Positions 45,091 to 53,028 of a stretch of 64,000 nt of DNA are shown here, piece after piece. The notes under the pieces were generated by a model, which was not told where the DNA came from, did no database searches, and saw nothing but the letters and a program-made list of their open reading frames with translations. The DNA comes from Lentzea aerocolonigenes (lineage in GTDB: Bacteria; Actinomycetota; Actinomycetes; Mycobacteriales; Pseudonocardiaceae): contig NZ_BBOJ01000004.1 in NCBI RefSeq assembly GCF_000974445.1, forward strand, positions 124,001 through 188,000, written 5' to 3'. Every line of letters begins with the position of its first letter. Position 1 is the first letter of the stretch. A program made the position numbers and the translations under genes.

Positions 45091-46224
45091 TCACTTACGA
45101 GGCGAGCTCTGCGCTGTGTCCACCAGCTCGACGACGTGCGCCTCGGTCGGGTCGACCGCCTCCCACTTGTCGACGAGCCGGTCGATCACGGCGGCCGGCA
45201 CCGGTTCCGGGCGCGCGCTGTTGCGAGCGCGGATCACGTTCTTCGGTGCCTCGAGCCCGACCAGGGTGACCCGTGCGCGGTAGTCCGCGGCGAGCCCGAT
45301 GCACCGCTCGCGCAACTGCCGAGAGATGTTGGTCGCGTTCCAGACGAACCGCTCCCCCGCTCTCAGCAAGGTCCGCGCCTCCTCGAAGGCCGCGGCCGCC
45401 ACCGCACGTTGATCACCGTCGGGCGCGATGCCGAGGCGCGAGCGCACCGCGTCCAGGCTCACCACCGGCCAGCCCGGACGGTGCGTGGCGATCCAGTGAT
45501 CCTTGCCGACGCCGGGCAGGCCCGACAACACCGTCACGTCGAGGCGCGTGTCGTCGTAGGCCGCGTAGCCGGGGTCGCGACCGGGTGTGCGGAAGTACTG
45601 GAACCGCGCGTGGATGGACGGGAACTCGCGTGGCCGGTCCAGGCAGTCGCGTTCGCGGCAGTACTCCTCGAACAACGCGATGTTCTCCAGCACCGACTCG
45701 GTGTCACCGCAGATCCGGCCGAGGATGTCGGCGCGCGCCAGAGTCGCGAGGTCGTCGTTGCGCGCGAGAAGGCTCACCCGGAACGCGATGCGGTCGAGGT
45801 CCGGCCGCTCCAGCGCCCAGAACGGCACCTGGTGGTGCCGGACCAGCGCGGCGACGTGCTCGCGCCAGGCGATCGGGCGTCCCATCTCCCACAGCACCTT
45901 GCGCGTTAGAAGGTCTCCCGCGCGTGAATGGCCGTGCGCGGTGATGCGGCCGTCTTCGATCTGCGTGCGGAACGGCTTCGCCACGTCGTGCAGCAGCACC
46001 GTCGCGAACAGCCGCACGCGGTCCGCTTCCGGCCTGGCCCGCCACTCCGGCAGTGACACGAGCGCCTCGCAGGCCATGCGCGTGTGCGTGGCGACGTCGC
46101 CCTCCGCGTGGTGCACCGGATCCTGCGGCACGCCCTCCAGTGCGCGAACCCACGGGAACGCCGAGCGCACGGCGTCCCAATCAAGCGTCCATTGAGGACC
46201 GGATGGGCAGAGCGACTCAAACAC
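45091..46224 (-). CDS. HD-Pnk: 2',3'-phosphoesterase and 5'-OH polynucleotide kinase
   Basis: 377 aa. The N-terminal HD domain shows ATHTRMACEA, LLHDVAKPF (His79-Asp80), AHGHSRAGDLL and VRHHQVPFW. The C-terminal P-loop kinase has GLPGVGKD (235-242) and VSLDAVRSRLG. This is the architecture of Runella slithyformis HD-Pnk, a bifunctional RNA/DNA end-healing enzyme that removes 3'-phosphate or 2',3'-cyclic phosphate and phosphorylates 5'-OH ends. The GTG at 46224 overlaps the ligase stop by 8 nt, so healing and sealing enzymes are made together. The longer computed frame reads antisense-type sequence upstream and is rejected. Confidence 0.88.
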   Translation of the reverse strand: MFESLCPSGPQWTLDWDAVRSAFPWVRALEGVPQDPVHHAEGDVATHTRMACEALVSLPEWRARPEADRVRLFATVLLHDVAKPFRTQIEDGRITAHGHSRAGDLLTRKVLWEMGRPIAWREHVAALVRHHQVPFWALERPDLDRIAFRVSLLARNDDLATLARADILGRICGDTESVLENIALFEEYCRERDCLDRPREFPSIHARFQYFRTPGRDPGYAAYDDTRLDVTVLSGLPGVGKDHWIATHRPGWPVVSLDAVRSRLGIAPDGDQRAVAAAAFEEARTLLRAGERFVWNATNISRQLRERCIGLAADYRARVTLVGLEAPKNVIRARNSARPEPVPAAVIDRLVDKWEAVDPTEAHVVELVDTAQSSPRK

Positions 46225-46987
46225 CGGGAACCACCACCCGGTTCGGCAGGATCGGCCGGTCCTGCCAGTGGCTGCCCGAGTCCAGCACGGCGGTGACGAA
46301 CGTCGGTCGCACCCACTTGTAGCGCTCGACCGTGCGCCCGTCCTCCTCCACCTTGATGTACAGGCCTTCCATGTCGTCGTCCGAATCCGTTTCCGCGACA
46401 ACGACCTCTGGGTCCTGCCCTGCCGCGCGAGCCGCTTCCACCAGCACGTCTCGCCACTCCGGCGTGCGGCACGTGGACGGGCCGATCAGCGCGGTCAGGT
46501 CCTTCGCCCTCCGCAACGGTCCTTCGTGCAGCACCGGCACGGACACCACCGGCGTGCCGGACAGCAACCGGCGGCGTTCCGGTGTGGACAGGAACTCCCC
46601 TGTCTCGCGGTCGAGCAGGTCGAACTCGCAGAAGTGGTGCGGCAGCGCGTCGTAGAACACGGTGTGCTTGGCGTAGAGCCATTCCCCGTAGAGGACGTAC
46701 CGCGTGCCGAGCCTCTCCCACAGCACACCCTGATGCGTCGCGGCCCACGCCTTCAAGAGCGCGAACTGCCGCTCGCGAGGCCCGCCGGTCAGGAAGTGGC
46801 CGCGTGACTGCAACTTCAGCACGCCGCCGGAGTCGAAGCTGATGCCCGCGTTGGCACCGTCGAGCTTCTCCTCGACGACGAGGTGCCGTCCCGCGATCGC
46901 GCGGAACGGCACCTGGTCGAGATCCTCATCGCCCGGTTGCAGGCGCGAGCCCTCGAGGTGGGGCGTTCGCGGGTACTTGCGCAACAT
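46217..46987 (-). CDS. ATP-dependent polynucleotide (RNA) ligase
   Basis: 256 aa. Nucleotidyltransferase motifs: I, EEKLDGANAG with adenylated Lys41; III-like, YVLYGEWLYAKHT; IV, MEGLYIKVEE; V, ERYKWVRPTF. Its size suits the Rnl2-like core. It joins 5'-phosphate and 3'-OH ends produced by the downstream HD-Pnk, matching the known association of HD-Pnk with putative ATP-dependent ligases. First gene of the operon, ATG start with a weak ribosome site. Confidence 0.87.
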   Translation of the reverse strand: MLRKYPRTPHLEGSRLQPGDEDLDQVPFRAIAGRHLVVEEKLDGANAGISFDSGGVLKLQSRGHFLTGGPRERQFALLKAWAATHQGVLWERLGTRYVLYGEWLYAKHTVFYDALPHHFCEFDLLDRETGEFLSTPERRRLLSGTPVVSVPVLHEGPLRRAKDLTALIGPSTCRTPEWRDVLVEAARAAGQDPEVVVAETDSDDDMEGLYIKVEEDGRTVERYKWVRPTFVTAVLDSGSHWQDRPILPNRVVVPGV

Positions 46988-47029
46988 GCCCCGATTTGTA
47001 ACCCGTCCGAGCGCCCGCTCGCGAACGGT

Positions 47030-47773
47030 TTACGCCTGACCGACGAACGCCGCCTTGTCGGAGTTGAAACTCGGCTCGAACACCAGCTGCATCTCACCGG
47101 GTTGCGCGCCGACCGAGTACACGACCTCGTAGGTGTAGGTCTTGCCCGGCAACACCGTCGTGTTGTCGACCGTGCTGCCGCAGGCACCGTCGACGCCGTC
47201 GAACACCTTCGAGGCCTTCTGCCCGTTGAACTGCGCGTCGTTGCCCAGCGACAGCAGCGCGGTCTCGAACGCGGCACTCGTGCCGTTGGTGATGGTGACC
47301 TTGAACTTCACCGCGCGCACGATGCCCGACGGCGCCGCGTGCCGGCCAGGTGTGCACGCGACGGGCTCGGCGACGTCGACCGAGAGACCGTTGGCCCACG
47401 TGTAGCGCTTGCCCCACGTCAAGGTTTCCCCTGCGGGCTTCCGAACCTCGCTGGTGCCCGCGCTGCCGTCGACGATCTTGTCGAGTTCCGCGACGGCGGA
47501 CTGCTGCGCCAGCACCGTGAAGGCGATCGCCGCGACACAAAGCGCGACGCCGACGAGCGCCAGGATCTTGCGCGTGCCGAACAGCGCGATGACGCCGAGC
47601 ACGAGACCGACGAACGCCGCGATGGCGGTGAGGTTGTTGAAGATGATGACCGGCGAGCCGACGACACCGACGATCCCGAGGATCAACGCGGTCCAGGCGA
47701 GCGCACCGAATTTCGCGGGCTTCTGCGGTGCGACCGGAGGAGGGGCGTAGGTGGGTTGCGTCGGGTAGGTCAT
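47030..47773 (-). CDS. membrane protein with DUF4190-like helices and external DUF4352-like domain
   Basis: 247 aa from the ATG at 47773. A Pro/Tyr-rich N-terminus (TQPTYAPPPVAPQ) precedes about three membrane helices typical of DUF4190 (LAWTALILGIVGVVGSPVII). The C-terminal domain outside the cell is beta-rich with two cysteines (VACTPG, GACGST). Lies downstream of the ligase on the same strand direction but separated by its own gap. Function unknown. Confidence 0.75.
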   Translation of the reverse strand: MTYPTQPTYAPPPVAPQKPAKFGALAWTALILGIVGVVGSPVIIFNNLTAIAAFVGLVLGVIALFGTRKILALVGVALCVAAIAFTVLAQQSAVAELDKIVDGSAGTSEVRKPAGETLTWGKRYTWANGLSVDVAEPVACTPGRHAAPSGIVRAVKFKVTITNGTSAAFETALLSLGNDAQFNGQKASKVFDGVDGACGSTVDNTTVLPGKTYTYEVVYSVGAQPGEMQLVFEPSFNSDKAAFVGQA

Positions 47774-47961
47774 CAGGGCTCCTGGCGGGTTGCGATGTGT
47801 GACCACGACGTCGATTGGTCCGCTTCACCCGTTAGCGCTACGACCTGGCCGTCACTCGATCGAGCTACCACCGACCTGTCAGCCGACTTCCGAAGGTAGC
47901 GAGACGGCTACGATCCGTACAGGCTTGGCGTTGGATGCCACCCCTGAAAGGAACCCTGCAC
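47774..47961. promoter_or_regulatory. divergent promoter region, membrane protein/protease
   Basis: 188 bp between divergent genes. A TACGAT -10-like hexamer lies at about 47909-47914 for the protease; no matching -35 or operator stands out. Confidence 0.4.
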
Positions 47962-48762
47962 ATGGCACGACGACTCGTCGGAACCCTGCTCGCGGCGATC
48001 GCCGCACTCGGTGTGACGACGGCACCCGCACAGGCCGCCGTCGACTTCACCGGCATCGTAGCGCTCAACAACTGCTCGGGCTCACTGGTCCGCTTGCCGA
48101 GCTCGGCACCCGCGGACAAAGCGCTCGTGCTCACGAACGGGCACTGCGTCGAACTCATGAAGCCCGGCCAGGTGATCGTCAACCGATCGGTGACGCGCAG
48201 CTTCAGCCTGCTCAACAGCTCCGGCTCGAAGATCGCGACCCTGACCGGTACCAAGCTCGTCTACGCGACGATGACCGGCACCGACGCCGCGCTCTACCAG
48301 CTCAACAAGACCTACGGCGAGATCCAGCAGCAGCACGGAAGCCGCGCGCTGGAGCTGTCGGCTTCGCATCCCGTGGCCAGGACGGAGATCCGCGTCGTCT
48401 CCGGCTACTGGAAGCGGATCTACTCGTGCCAGATCGACGGCTTCGTCAACACTCTCAAGGAAGCCGACTGGACCTGGCGCGACTCGCTGCGCTACACGTC
48501 GTCGTGCAACACCATCGGCGGGACCTCAGGTTCGCCGATCATCGACAACGTGAGCGGCAAGGTCGTCGGCGTCAACAACACCGGCAACGAAAGCGGCGGC
48601 CGCTGCACGATGAACAACCCGTGCGAGGTCGACGCCGCCGGCAACGTCACGGTCCGCAAGGGCATCAACTACGGCCAGCAGACGTTCGACTTCGTCTCCT
48701 GCTTCGGTTCCGGCACGACGCTGAACCTGTCGCTGCCGGGCTGCAAGGTCGCGAAGCCCTGA
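47962..48762 (+). CDS. secreted trypsin-like S1 serine protease
   Basis: 266 aa from the ATG at 47962 (AAAGGA site). Signal peptide ends AQA. Catalytic residues: His in LTNGHC, probable Asp in GTDAALYQL, Ser in GGTSGSPI. Without the long pro-region of the streptogrisin-like enzyme at 4255. Cys pairs suggest disulfides. Extracellular. A perfect hairpin terminator follows. Confidence 0.87.
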   Translation: MARRLVGTLLAAIAALGVTTAPAQAAVDFTGIVALNNCSGSLVRLPSSAPADKALVLTNGHCVELMKPGQVIVNRSVTRSFSLLNSSGSKIATLTGTKLVYATMTGTDAALYQLNKTYGEIQQQHGSRALELSASHPVARTEIRVVSGYWKRIYSCQIDGFVNTLKEADWTWRDSLRYTSSCNTIGGTSGSPIIDNVSGKVVGVNNTGNESGGRCTMNNPCEVDAAGNVTVRKGINYGQQTFDFVSCFGSGTTLNLSLPGCKVAKP

Positions 48763-48774
48763 CGACGTGAAGGA

Positions 48775-48804
48775 ATCCGGGACGCCCCTGCCCGCGTCCC
48801 GGAT
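48775..48804. terminator. terminator between the protease and hydrolase genes
   Basis: ATCCGGGACGC and GCGTCCCGGAT form a perfect 11-bp stem around 8 nt. It sits between two convergent genes and may serve both. Confidence 0.85.
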
Positions 48805-48817
48805 CCCTCGTCTTCCA

Positions 48818-49612
48818 CTACCTCGCAGCGCGCACGATCAGGTCGGCCACGATCTCCGGCTTGGACACCGCCACGGAGTGCGAGGCGTCCGGTGCTTCGA
48901 CGACCGCACGGGCGTGGGCGCGCTCGGCCATCCACTTCTGCGCGGCGACCGGGATGTTCTTGTCCTTGCCCGCCACCACGAAGTACGACGGGATGGTGTG
49001 CCACGCCGGGTCGCCGGCCTTCTCGGTCAGCGCGGTGTCGTTGACCGGCCGCTGGGTGGCCGCCGCCAGCGTCGCGTCCTTGCGGGAGACGTCGGCCGCG
49101 AACTGCTGCCAGTACTTGTCCTGCTCGATCACGAGGTCCTTGCTGCCGTCACCGATGTCGATGGTCGACAGGGTGTCGCCGAGGGTGCTGCCGGGGAACT
49201 TGTTCGACAGCTCGAGCGCACTCTCGCCCCTCTCCGGCGCGAACGCCGCGACGTAGACGAGCGACTTCACGTTCGGGTTCCCGAGCGCGGCCTCGGACTG
49301 GACCATGCCGCCGTAGGAGTGTCCGGCGAGGACGATCGGCCCGTCGATCGAGGCGAGGACCTTGCGCAGGTAGCTCGCGTCACCTGTGAGCGACCGCAGC
49401 GGGTTCGCCACCGCGACGACCGGGAATCCCTTGCGCTGTAGGCGTTCTACGACACCGTTCCAGCTTGATGCGTCCGCGAACGCGCCGTGCACCAGCACGA
49501 TCGTCGGCTTCTTCGCACCGTGCTTGTCGTCCGAGGCACCGGCGCCCGACGGAACAACAGCAGCCAGCGCCATCAGGGTTCCGAAAAGGGCGAACACCTT
49601 ACGAACTCGCAT
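48818..49612 (-). CDS. secreted alpha/beta hydrolase
   Basis: 264 aa. Signal peptide ending GAGA, then an alpha/beta hydrolase with the oxyanion segment LVHGAFADASSWNGV, nucleophile Ser in GHSYGG and catalytic His in DASHSVAV. Such enzymes act on esters; substrate unknown. An OhrR-like MarR gene lies 110 bp upstream on the same strand, possibly its regulator. Confidence 0.85.
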   Translation of the reverse strand: MRVRKVFALFGTLMALAAVVPSGAGASDDKHGAKKPTIVLVHGAFADASSWNGVVERLQRKGFPVVAVANPLRSLTGDASYLRKVLASIDGPIVLAGHSYGGMVQSEAALGNPNVKSLVYVAAFAPERGESALELSNKFPGSTLGDTLSTIDIGDGSKDLVIEQDKYWQQFAADVSRKDATLAAATQRPVNDTALTEKAGDPAWHTIPSYFVVAGKDKNIPVAAQKWMAERAHARAVVEAPDASHSVAVSKPEIVADLIVRAAR

Positions 49613-49722
49613 TGCTCTCTCACTCTCTCGTCAGGCACCGGGCTGGTGCATCGCGCTCGATTAGGTCGTGCACGATGTAAATTACCCGATGAGATACCTC
49701 GCACGCGATGTGTTTCAGGCCA

Positions 49723-50175
49723 CTAGCGTTCGGCGCCGTGCTTCACGCGGTGAAGTGCCTTGCGCAGGACGGCGATCTCGTCGTTGGTCATGCCGAGCGC
49801 CTTGCCGAGCTGGTTGGTCATCTCGGCGCCGATCCACTGCAGGTCACGGCCCTTGTCGGTGAGCTGGACGAGCACGGAACGCTCGTCGTCGGGGTGCGTG
49901 ACGCGCACCAGGAGCCCGCTCTTCTCCAGCCGTTTGATCAACGGCGACAGGGTGCTGTACTCGAGGTCGAGTTCGCGGACGAGCTCCCGGATCGGCCTCG
50001 AGTCCCGCTCCCAGAGCAGCAACATCACCAGGAACTGCGGGTAGGTGATGCCCGCCTTGTCCAGGATCGGGCGGTAGAAGCCGGTGACCGCTCGCGACGT
50101 CGTGTAGAGGTCGAAGCACAGCAGATCGGCGACCGTGGGAGTCACGGAGGACGGCGCGTCGGGAGTGGTGCTCAC
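49723..50175 (-). CDS. MarR-family regulator, OhrR-like
   Basis: 150 aa from the GTG at 50175. The N-terminal LLCFDLYTTSRAVTGFYRPI contains the reactive Cys of OhrR-type peroxide sensors, followed by a winged helix (IRELVRELDLEYSTLSPLIK, RLEKSGLLVR) and the wing DDERSVLVQLT. OhrR proteins derepress an organic-hydroperoxide resistance gene on Cys oxidation. No ohr gene is present; the adjacent hydrolase may be a target instead. Confidence 0.85.
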   Translation of the reverse strand: MSTTPDAPSSVTPTVADLLCFDLYTTSRAVTGFYRPILDKAGITYPQFLVMLLLWERDSRPIRELVRELDLEYSTLSPLIKRLEKSGLLVRVTHPDDERSVLVQLTDKGRDLQWIGAEMTNQLGKALGMTNDEIAVLRKALHRVKHGAER

Positions 50176-50221
50176 GACTTTCAGGCTACTCGGGGCGAAC
50201 CACCCCAGTGGTGATGATCGG

Positions 50222-50830
50222 TCACGGGGCGTCGCCGGGCCACGGAAGCACGGTGAGTCCGGGCCACTGTTCGCGCCATCGTTGAGTCTTCGCCTCGTAG
50301 ACGCCGCGCGGAGCGAGCACGGGATTGGGGCGGACGACGAGATTGAACACGTCGGCGAGGCCGTGCGGTGCGTAGATGCGCCACCGGCCGTTGCCGTCGA
50401 CACGGATGCCGAGACAACAGGTGGTGGCCGCGAACGAGTCGATGGCCGCTTCGGTCGAGGTGTACGGCGCGCAGGGAATGCCGAAGTGGTCCTCGTACCA
50501 GAGGTGCACGCGGACCTCGTTGCGGATCTCGACGGCCGCCGGCAGGCCGTGGAAGGCGCGCTCACCTGCCTGGATGACCGCGTTCTCCGCGTCCCAGCCG
50601 AGATCGGAGTCGTCGAAGTAGAACAGGTCGTAATCTCTGATGCCCTCGGTCGGAGGTCGACCGGTCACCACGTTCCACACGGTCTGGAACACGCACCCGG
50701 CGGTCAGGTACCAGCCGGGAAGGTCGAGCTTCACGGCACGCGCCAAGACCTCCATCAGCGGCTCGTTGCGCGCGAGGGTCGCCCGGAACGCGGCGATCTG
50801 CGCGTCCAGCGGGAGGCGGCCGAACGACAT
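50222..50830 (-). CDS. nucleotidyltransferase-like protein (DUF925 type)
   Basis: 202 aa from the ATG at 50830. The motif IRDYDLFYFDDSDLG carries the acidic pair of the nucleotidyltransferase fold, and GCVFQTVWNVV and AAVEIRNEVRVHLW fit the NTP_transf_6/DUF925 group. Activity and substrate unknown. A longer start at 50872 is possible but runs into the repeat region. Confidence 0.75.
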   Translation of the reverse strand: MSFGRLPLDAQIAAFRATLARNEPLMEVLARAVKLDLPGWYLTAGCVFQTVWNVVTGRPPTEGIRDYDLFYFDDSDLGWDAENAVIQAGERAFHGLPAAVEIRNEVRVHLWYEDHFGIPCAPYTSTEAAIDSFAATTCCLGIRVDGNGRWRIYAPHGLADVFNLVVRPNPVLAPRGVYEAKTQRWREQWPGLTVLPWPGDAP

Positions 50831-50846
50831 GGGAGACAACGGTTTC

Positions 50847-51125
50847 ACGACCGAAGCTCGTCGACAACCCATGCACCATCACCTGCCGCACGCAGGACCT
50901 CGCGACCACGCCCCGCCCGCAACACGCCGACCTGTTCGCCCTTCAAGAGGCGGCCGAACCGCGTGCCCCGCACCGGTTCTACGACCTAGGCTCACCCAGA
51001 ACCCAAGCCCCACCACCAGCCACACACAGGACCTCGCGACCACGCGCCGCAACACGCCGACCCAGTCGCCCCACAAGAGGCAGCCGAACCGCACACCCGG
51101 CACCGGTCCTACGACCAGGGCTCGT
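50847..51125. repeat. degenerate tandem repeat, about 130 bp, ending in the recX tail
   Basis: Two clear units share CAGGACCTCGCGACCACG (50893 and 51027), AACACGCCGACC (50921 and 51051) and AAGAGG-CAGCCGAACC-like sequence (50945 and 51075). A third, weaker copy begins at 50847. The last unit runs into the recX stop region, so the gap looks like decayed copies of the recX 3' end. Confidence 0.7.
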
Positions 51126-51618
51126 CCAGAGCCGAAGCCTCGTCACCAGCCGCGCGCAACTCGTCGCGGACCACGCGGTACGCGAGCCCTTCCGCGTAAC
51201 CCTTGCGCGCCAACGCCCCCACGAGACGACGGATCTTCGCCGTCTCGTCCACACCGGACATCGTGCGCAGCCGTTTGCGGACCAGCTCGCGCGCCTTCTC
51301 CTCCTCGGCCTCGCCGTCGACCGCGGCGACCGCCTCGGCCACCAGCTCGTCCGCGACGCCCTTGCGGCGCAGCTCCATGGCCAGGGCGCGGCGGCCCAGG
51401 CCGTTGTAGTTGTGCCGCGACTGCACCCACATCTCGGCGAACTGGGCGTCGTCGATCAGGCCGGCGCGGTCGAACTTGCCGAGCACGGACTCGGCCACGC
51501 CGGGACTGATTCCCTTGCGCAGCAACGCCTCGTTCAGCTCGTGTCGGGAACGGGCGCGGGCGGTGAGCAGCGCGTAACAGATGTCCCGTGCTTTGCGCTG
51601 CTCCTCAGCCTCGTCCAA
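51109..51618 (-). CDS. recX: RecX, modulator of RecA
   Basis: 169 aa of the three-helix-repeat RecX fold (ARSRHELNEALLRKGISPGV, FAEMWVQSRHNYNGLGRRAL, KIRRLVGALARKGYAEGLAY). Inhibits RecA filament growth. It follows recA by 13 nt in the usual operon. Its C-terminal tail sequence is echoed in the repeats downstream. Confidence 0.94.
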   Translation of the reverse strand: MDEAEEQRKARDICYALLTARARSRHELNEALLRKGISPGVAESVLGKFDRAGLIDDAQFAEMWVQSRHNYNGLGRRALAMELRRKGVADELVAEAVAAVDGEAEEEKARELVRKRLRTMSGVDETAKIRRLVGALARKGYAEGLAYRVVRDELRAAGDEASALDEPWS

Positions 51619-51631
51619 ACCTCACGACCTC

Positions 51632-52678
51632 TTAGAACTCGACGGGCGCGGCGGGAGCCGTCTCGTCGGCGTCGAGCGTGGCGCCGATGCCGAGCTTGTC
51701 CTTGATGCGCTTCTCGACCTCGTTCGCGATGTCCGGGTTGTCCAGCAGGAACTTGCGGGCGTTCTCCTTGCCCTGACCCAACTGGTCGCCCTCGTAGGTG
51801 TACCAGGCACCGGACTTGCGCAGGATGCCCTGGTCGACGCCCATGTCGATGAGCGAGCCCTCGCGGCTGATGCCCTTGCCGTAGAGGATGTCGAACTCGG
51901 CCTGCTTGAACGGCGGCGCGACCTTGTTCTTCACGACCTTGACCCTGGTGCGGTTGCCGACGGGCTCGCCGCCGTCCTTCAGGGTCTCGATGCGGCGCAC
52001 GTCCAGACGCACGGAAGCGTAGAACTTCAGCGCCTTACCACCGGTCGTGGTCTCCGGGGAACCGAACATCACGCCGATCTTCTCGCGCAGCTGGTTGATG
52101 AAGATCGCGGTGGTGTTGGACGCGTTGAGCGCACCGGTGATCTTGCGCAGCGCCTGGCTCATCAGGCGGGCCTGCAGACCGACGTGGTTGTCACCCATCT
52201 CGCCCTCGATCTCGGCGCGCGGCACGAGGGCGGCGACCGAGTCGATGACCAGGATGTCGAGCGCGCCGGAGCGGACCAGCATGTCCGCGATCTCGAGCGC
52301 CTGCTCACCGGTGTCGGGCTGCGACACCAGCAGCGCGTCGGTGTCGACGCCCAGCTTCTTCGCGTACTCGGGGTCGAGCGCGTGCTCCGCGTCGATGAAC
52401 GCGGCGATGCCTCCGTTGCGCTGCGCGTTCGCGACCGCGTGCAACGCGACGGTGGTCTTACCGGACGACTCCGGACCGTAGATCTCGACGACACGCCCCT
52501 TGGGCAGACCACCGATGCCGAGCGCCACGTCCAGCGCGATCGCACCGGTCGGGATGACCTCGATCGGGGCGCGGCCCTCTTCGCCGAGGCGCATCACGGA
52601 GCCCTTGCCGAACTGCTTGTCGATCTGCGCCAGGGCCAGCTCGAGCGCCTTGTCCCGGTCGGGTGCTGCGGGTGCCAT
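51632..52678 (-). CDS. recA: RecA recombinase
   Basis: 348 aa. Walker [10 protein letters not shown], Walker [12 protein letters not shown], the L2/oligomer region and [20 protein letters not shown] are typical. Binds ssDNA, drives strand exchange and stimulates LexA cleavage. ATG at 52678 has an AAAGGTGG site; upstream in-frame residues are not conserved. Two promoter elements precede it: an SOS box and a RecA-NDp motif. Confidence 0.98.
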   Translation of the reverse strand: MAPAAPDRDKALELALAQIDKQFGKGSVMRLGEEGRAPIEVIPTGAIALDVALGIGGLPKGRVVEIYGPESSGKTTVALHAVANAQRNGGIAAFIDAEHALDPEYAKKLGVDTDALLVSQPDTGEQALEIADMLVRSGALDILVIDSVAALVPRAEIEGEMGDNHVGLQARLMSQALRKITGALNASNTTAIFINQLREKIGVMFGSPETTTGGKALKFYASVRLDVRRIETLKDGGEPVGNRTRVKVVKNKVAPPFKQAEFDILYGKGISREGSLIDMGVDQGILRKSGAWYTYEGDQLGQGKENARKFLLDNPDIANEVEKRIKDKLGIGATLDADETAPAAPVEF

Positions 52679-52727
52679 CTTGGGTCCACCTTTTGTCGTC
52701 TGCCGTTGCTTCGTCATGTTGGACCTG

Positions 52728-52750
52728 ACGCTACTGGCGGGGTCTGACAA
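52728..52750 (-). promoter_or_regulatory. RecA-NDp type (LexA-independent) promoter of recA
   Basis: On the minus strand TTGTCAGAC, eight bases, then TAGCGT. This fits the mycobacterial RecA-NDp consensus tTGTCRGtg-N8-TAnnnT, recognised with the PafBC activator. It lies 50-72 nt upstream of the recA start. Confidence 0.82.
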
Positions 52751-52781
52751 TTTTGCGAAGCCGGGGTCGGAGCCACTCTAG

Positions 52782-52797
52782 CCGAACACGTGTTCGA
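52782..52797. promoter_or_regulatory. LexA (SOS) box upstream of recA
   Basis: CCGAACACGTGTTCGA differs from TCGAAC-N4-GTTCGA at one position. Located upstream of the RecA-NDp element. Confidence 0.85.
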
Positions 52798-52824
52798 GCA
52801 CACGTGACACTCCGAACGGCCAGC

Positions 52825-53019
52825 TCAGCGACGATTTTCAGGAACTTCGAACGCGTCGCAGACCGCCAGCCAGACTTCTTTGGCGCCGATTCCGGCCTCC
52901 AGCGCCTGGTCGGCGGTGCGTCCTCCCAGCGACGACAGCACGTGGTCGTGGGCGATCATCTCGGCCCTGACCTGGCCGAACTCCCCTGCCATGAGTTTGC
53001 GGAACATGGTGATGCGCAC
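52825..53019 (-). CDS. DUF3046 small protein, Rv2738c-like
   Basis: 64 aa: MRITMFRKLMAGEFGQVRAE followed by GRTADQALEAGIGAKEVWLA. The family is short, actinobacterial and located just upstream of recA, as here. Function unknown. It begins 9 nt after the MFS stop, so it may share that transcript. Confidence 0.9.
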   Translation of the reverse strand: MRITMFRKLMAGEFGQVRAEMIAHDHVLSSLGGRTADQALEAGIGAKEVWLAVCDAFEVPENRR

Positions 53020-53028
53020 CCGCAGACC

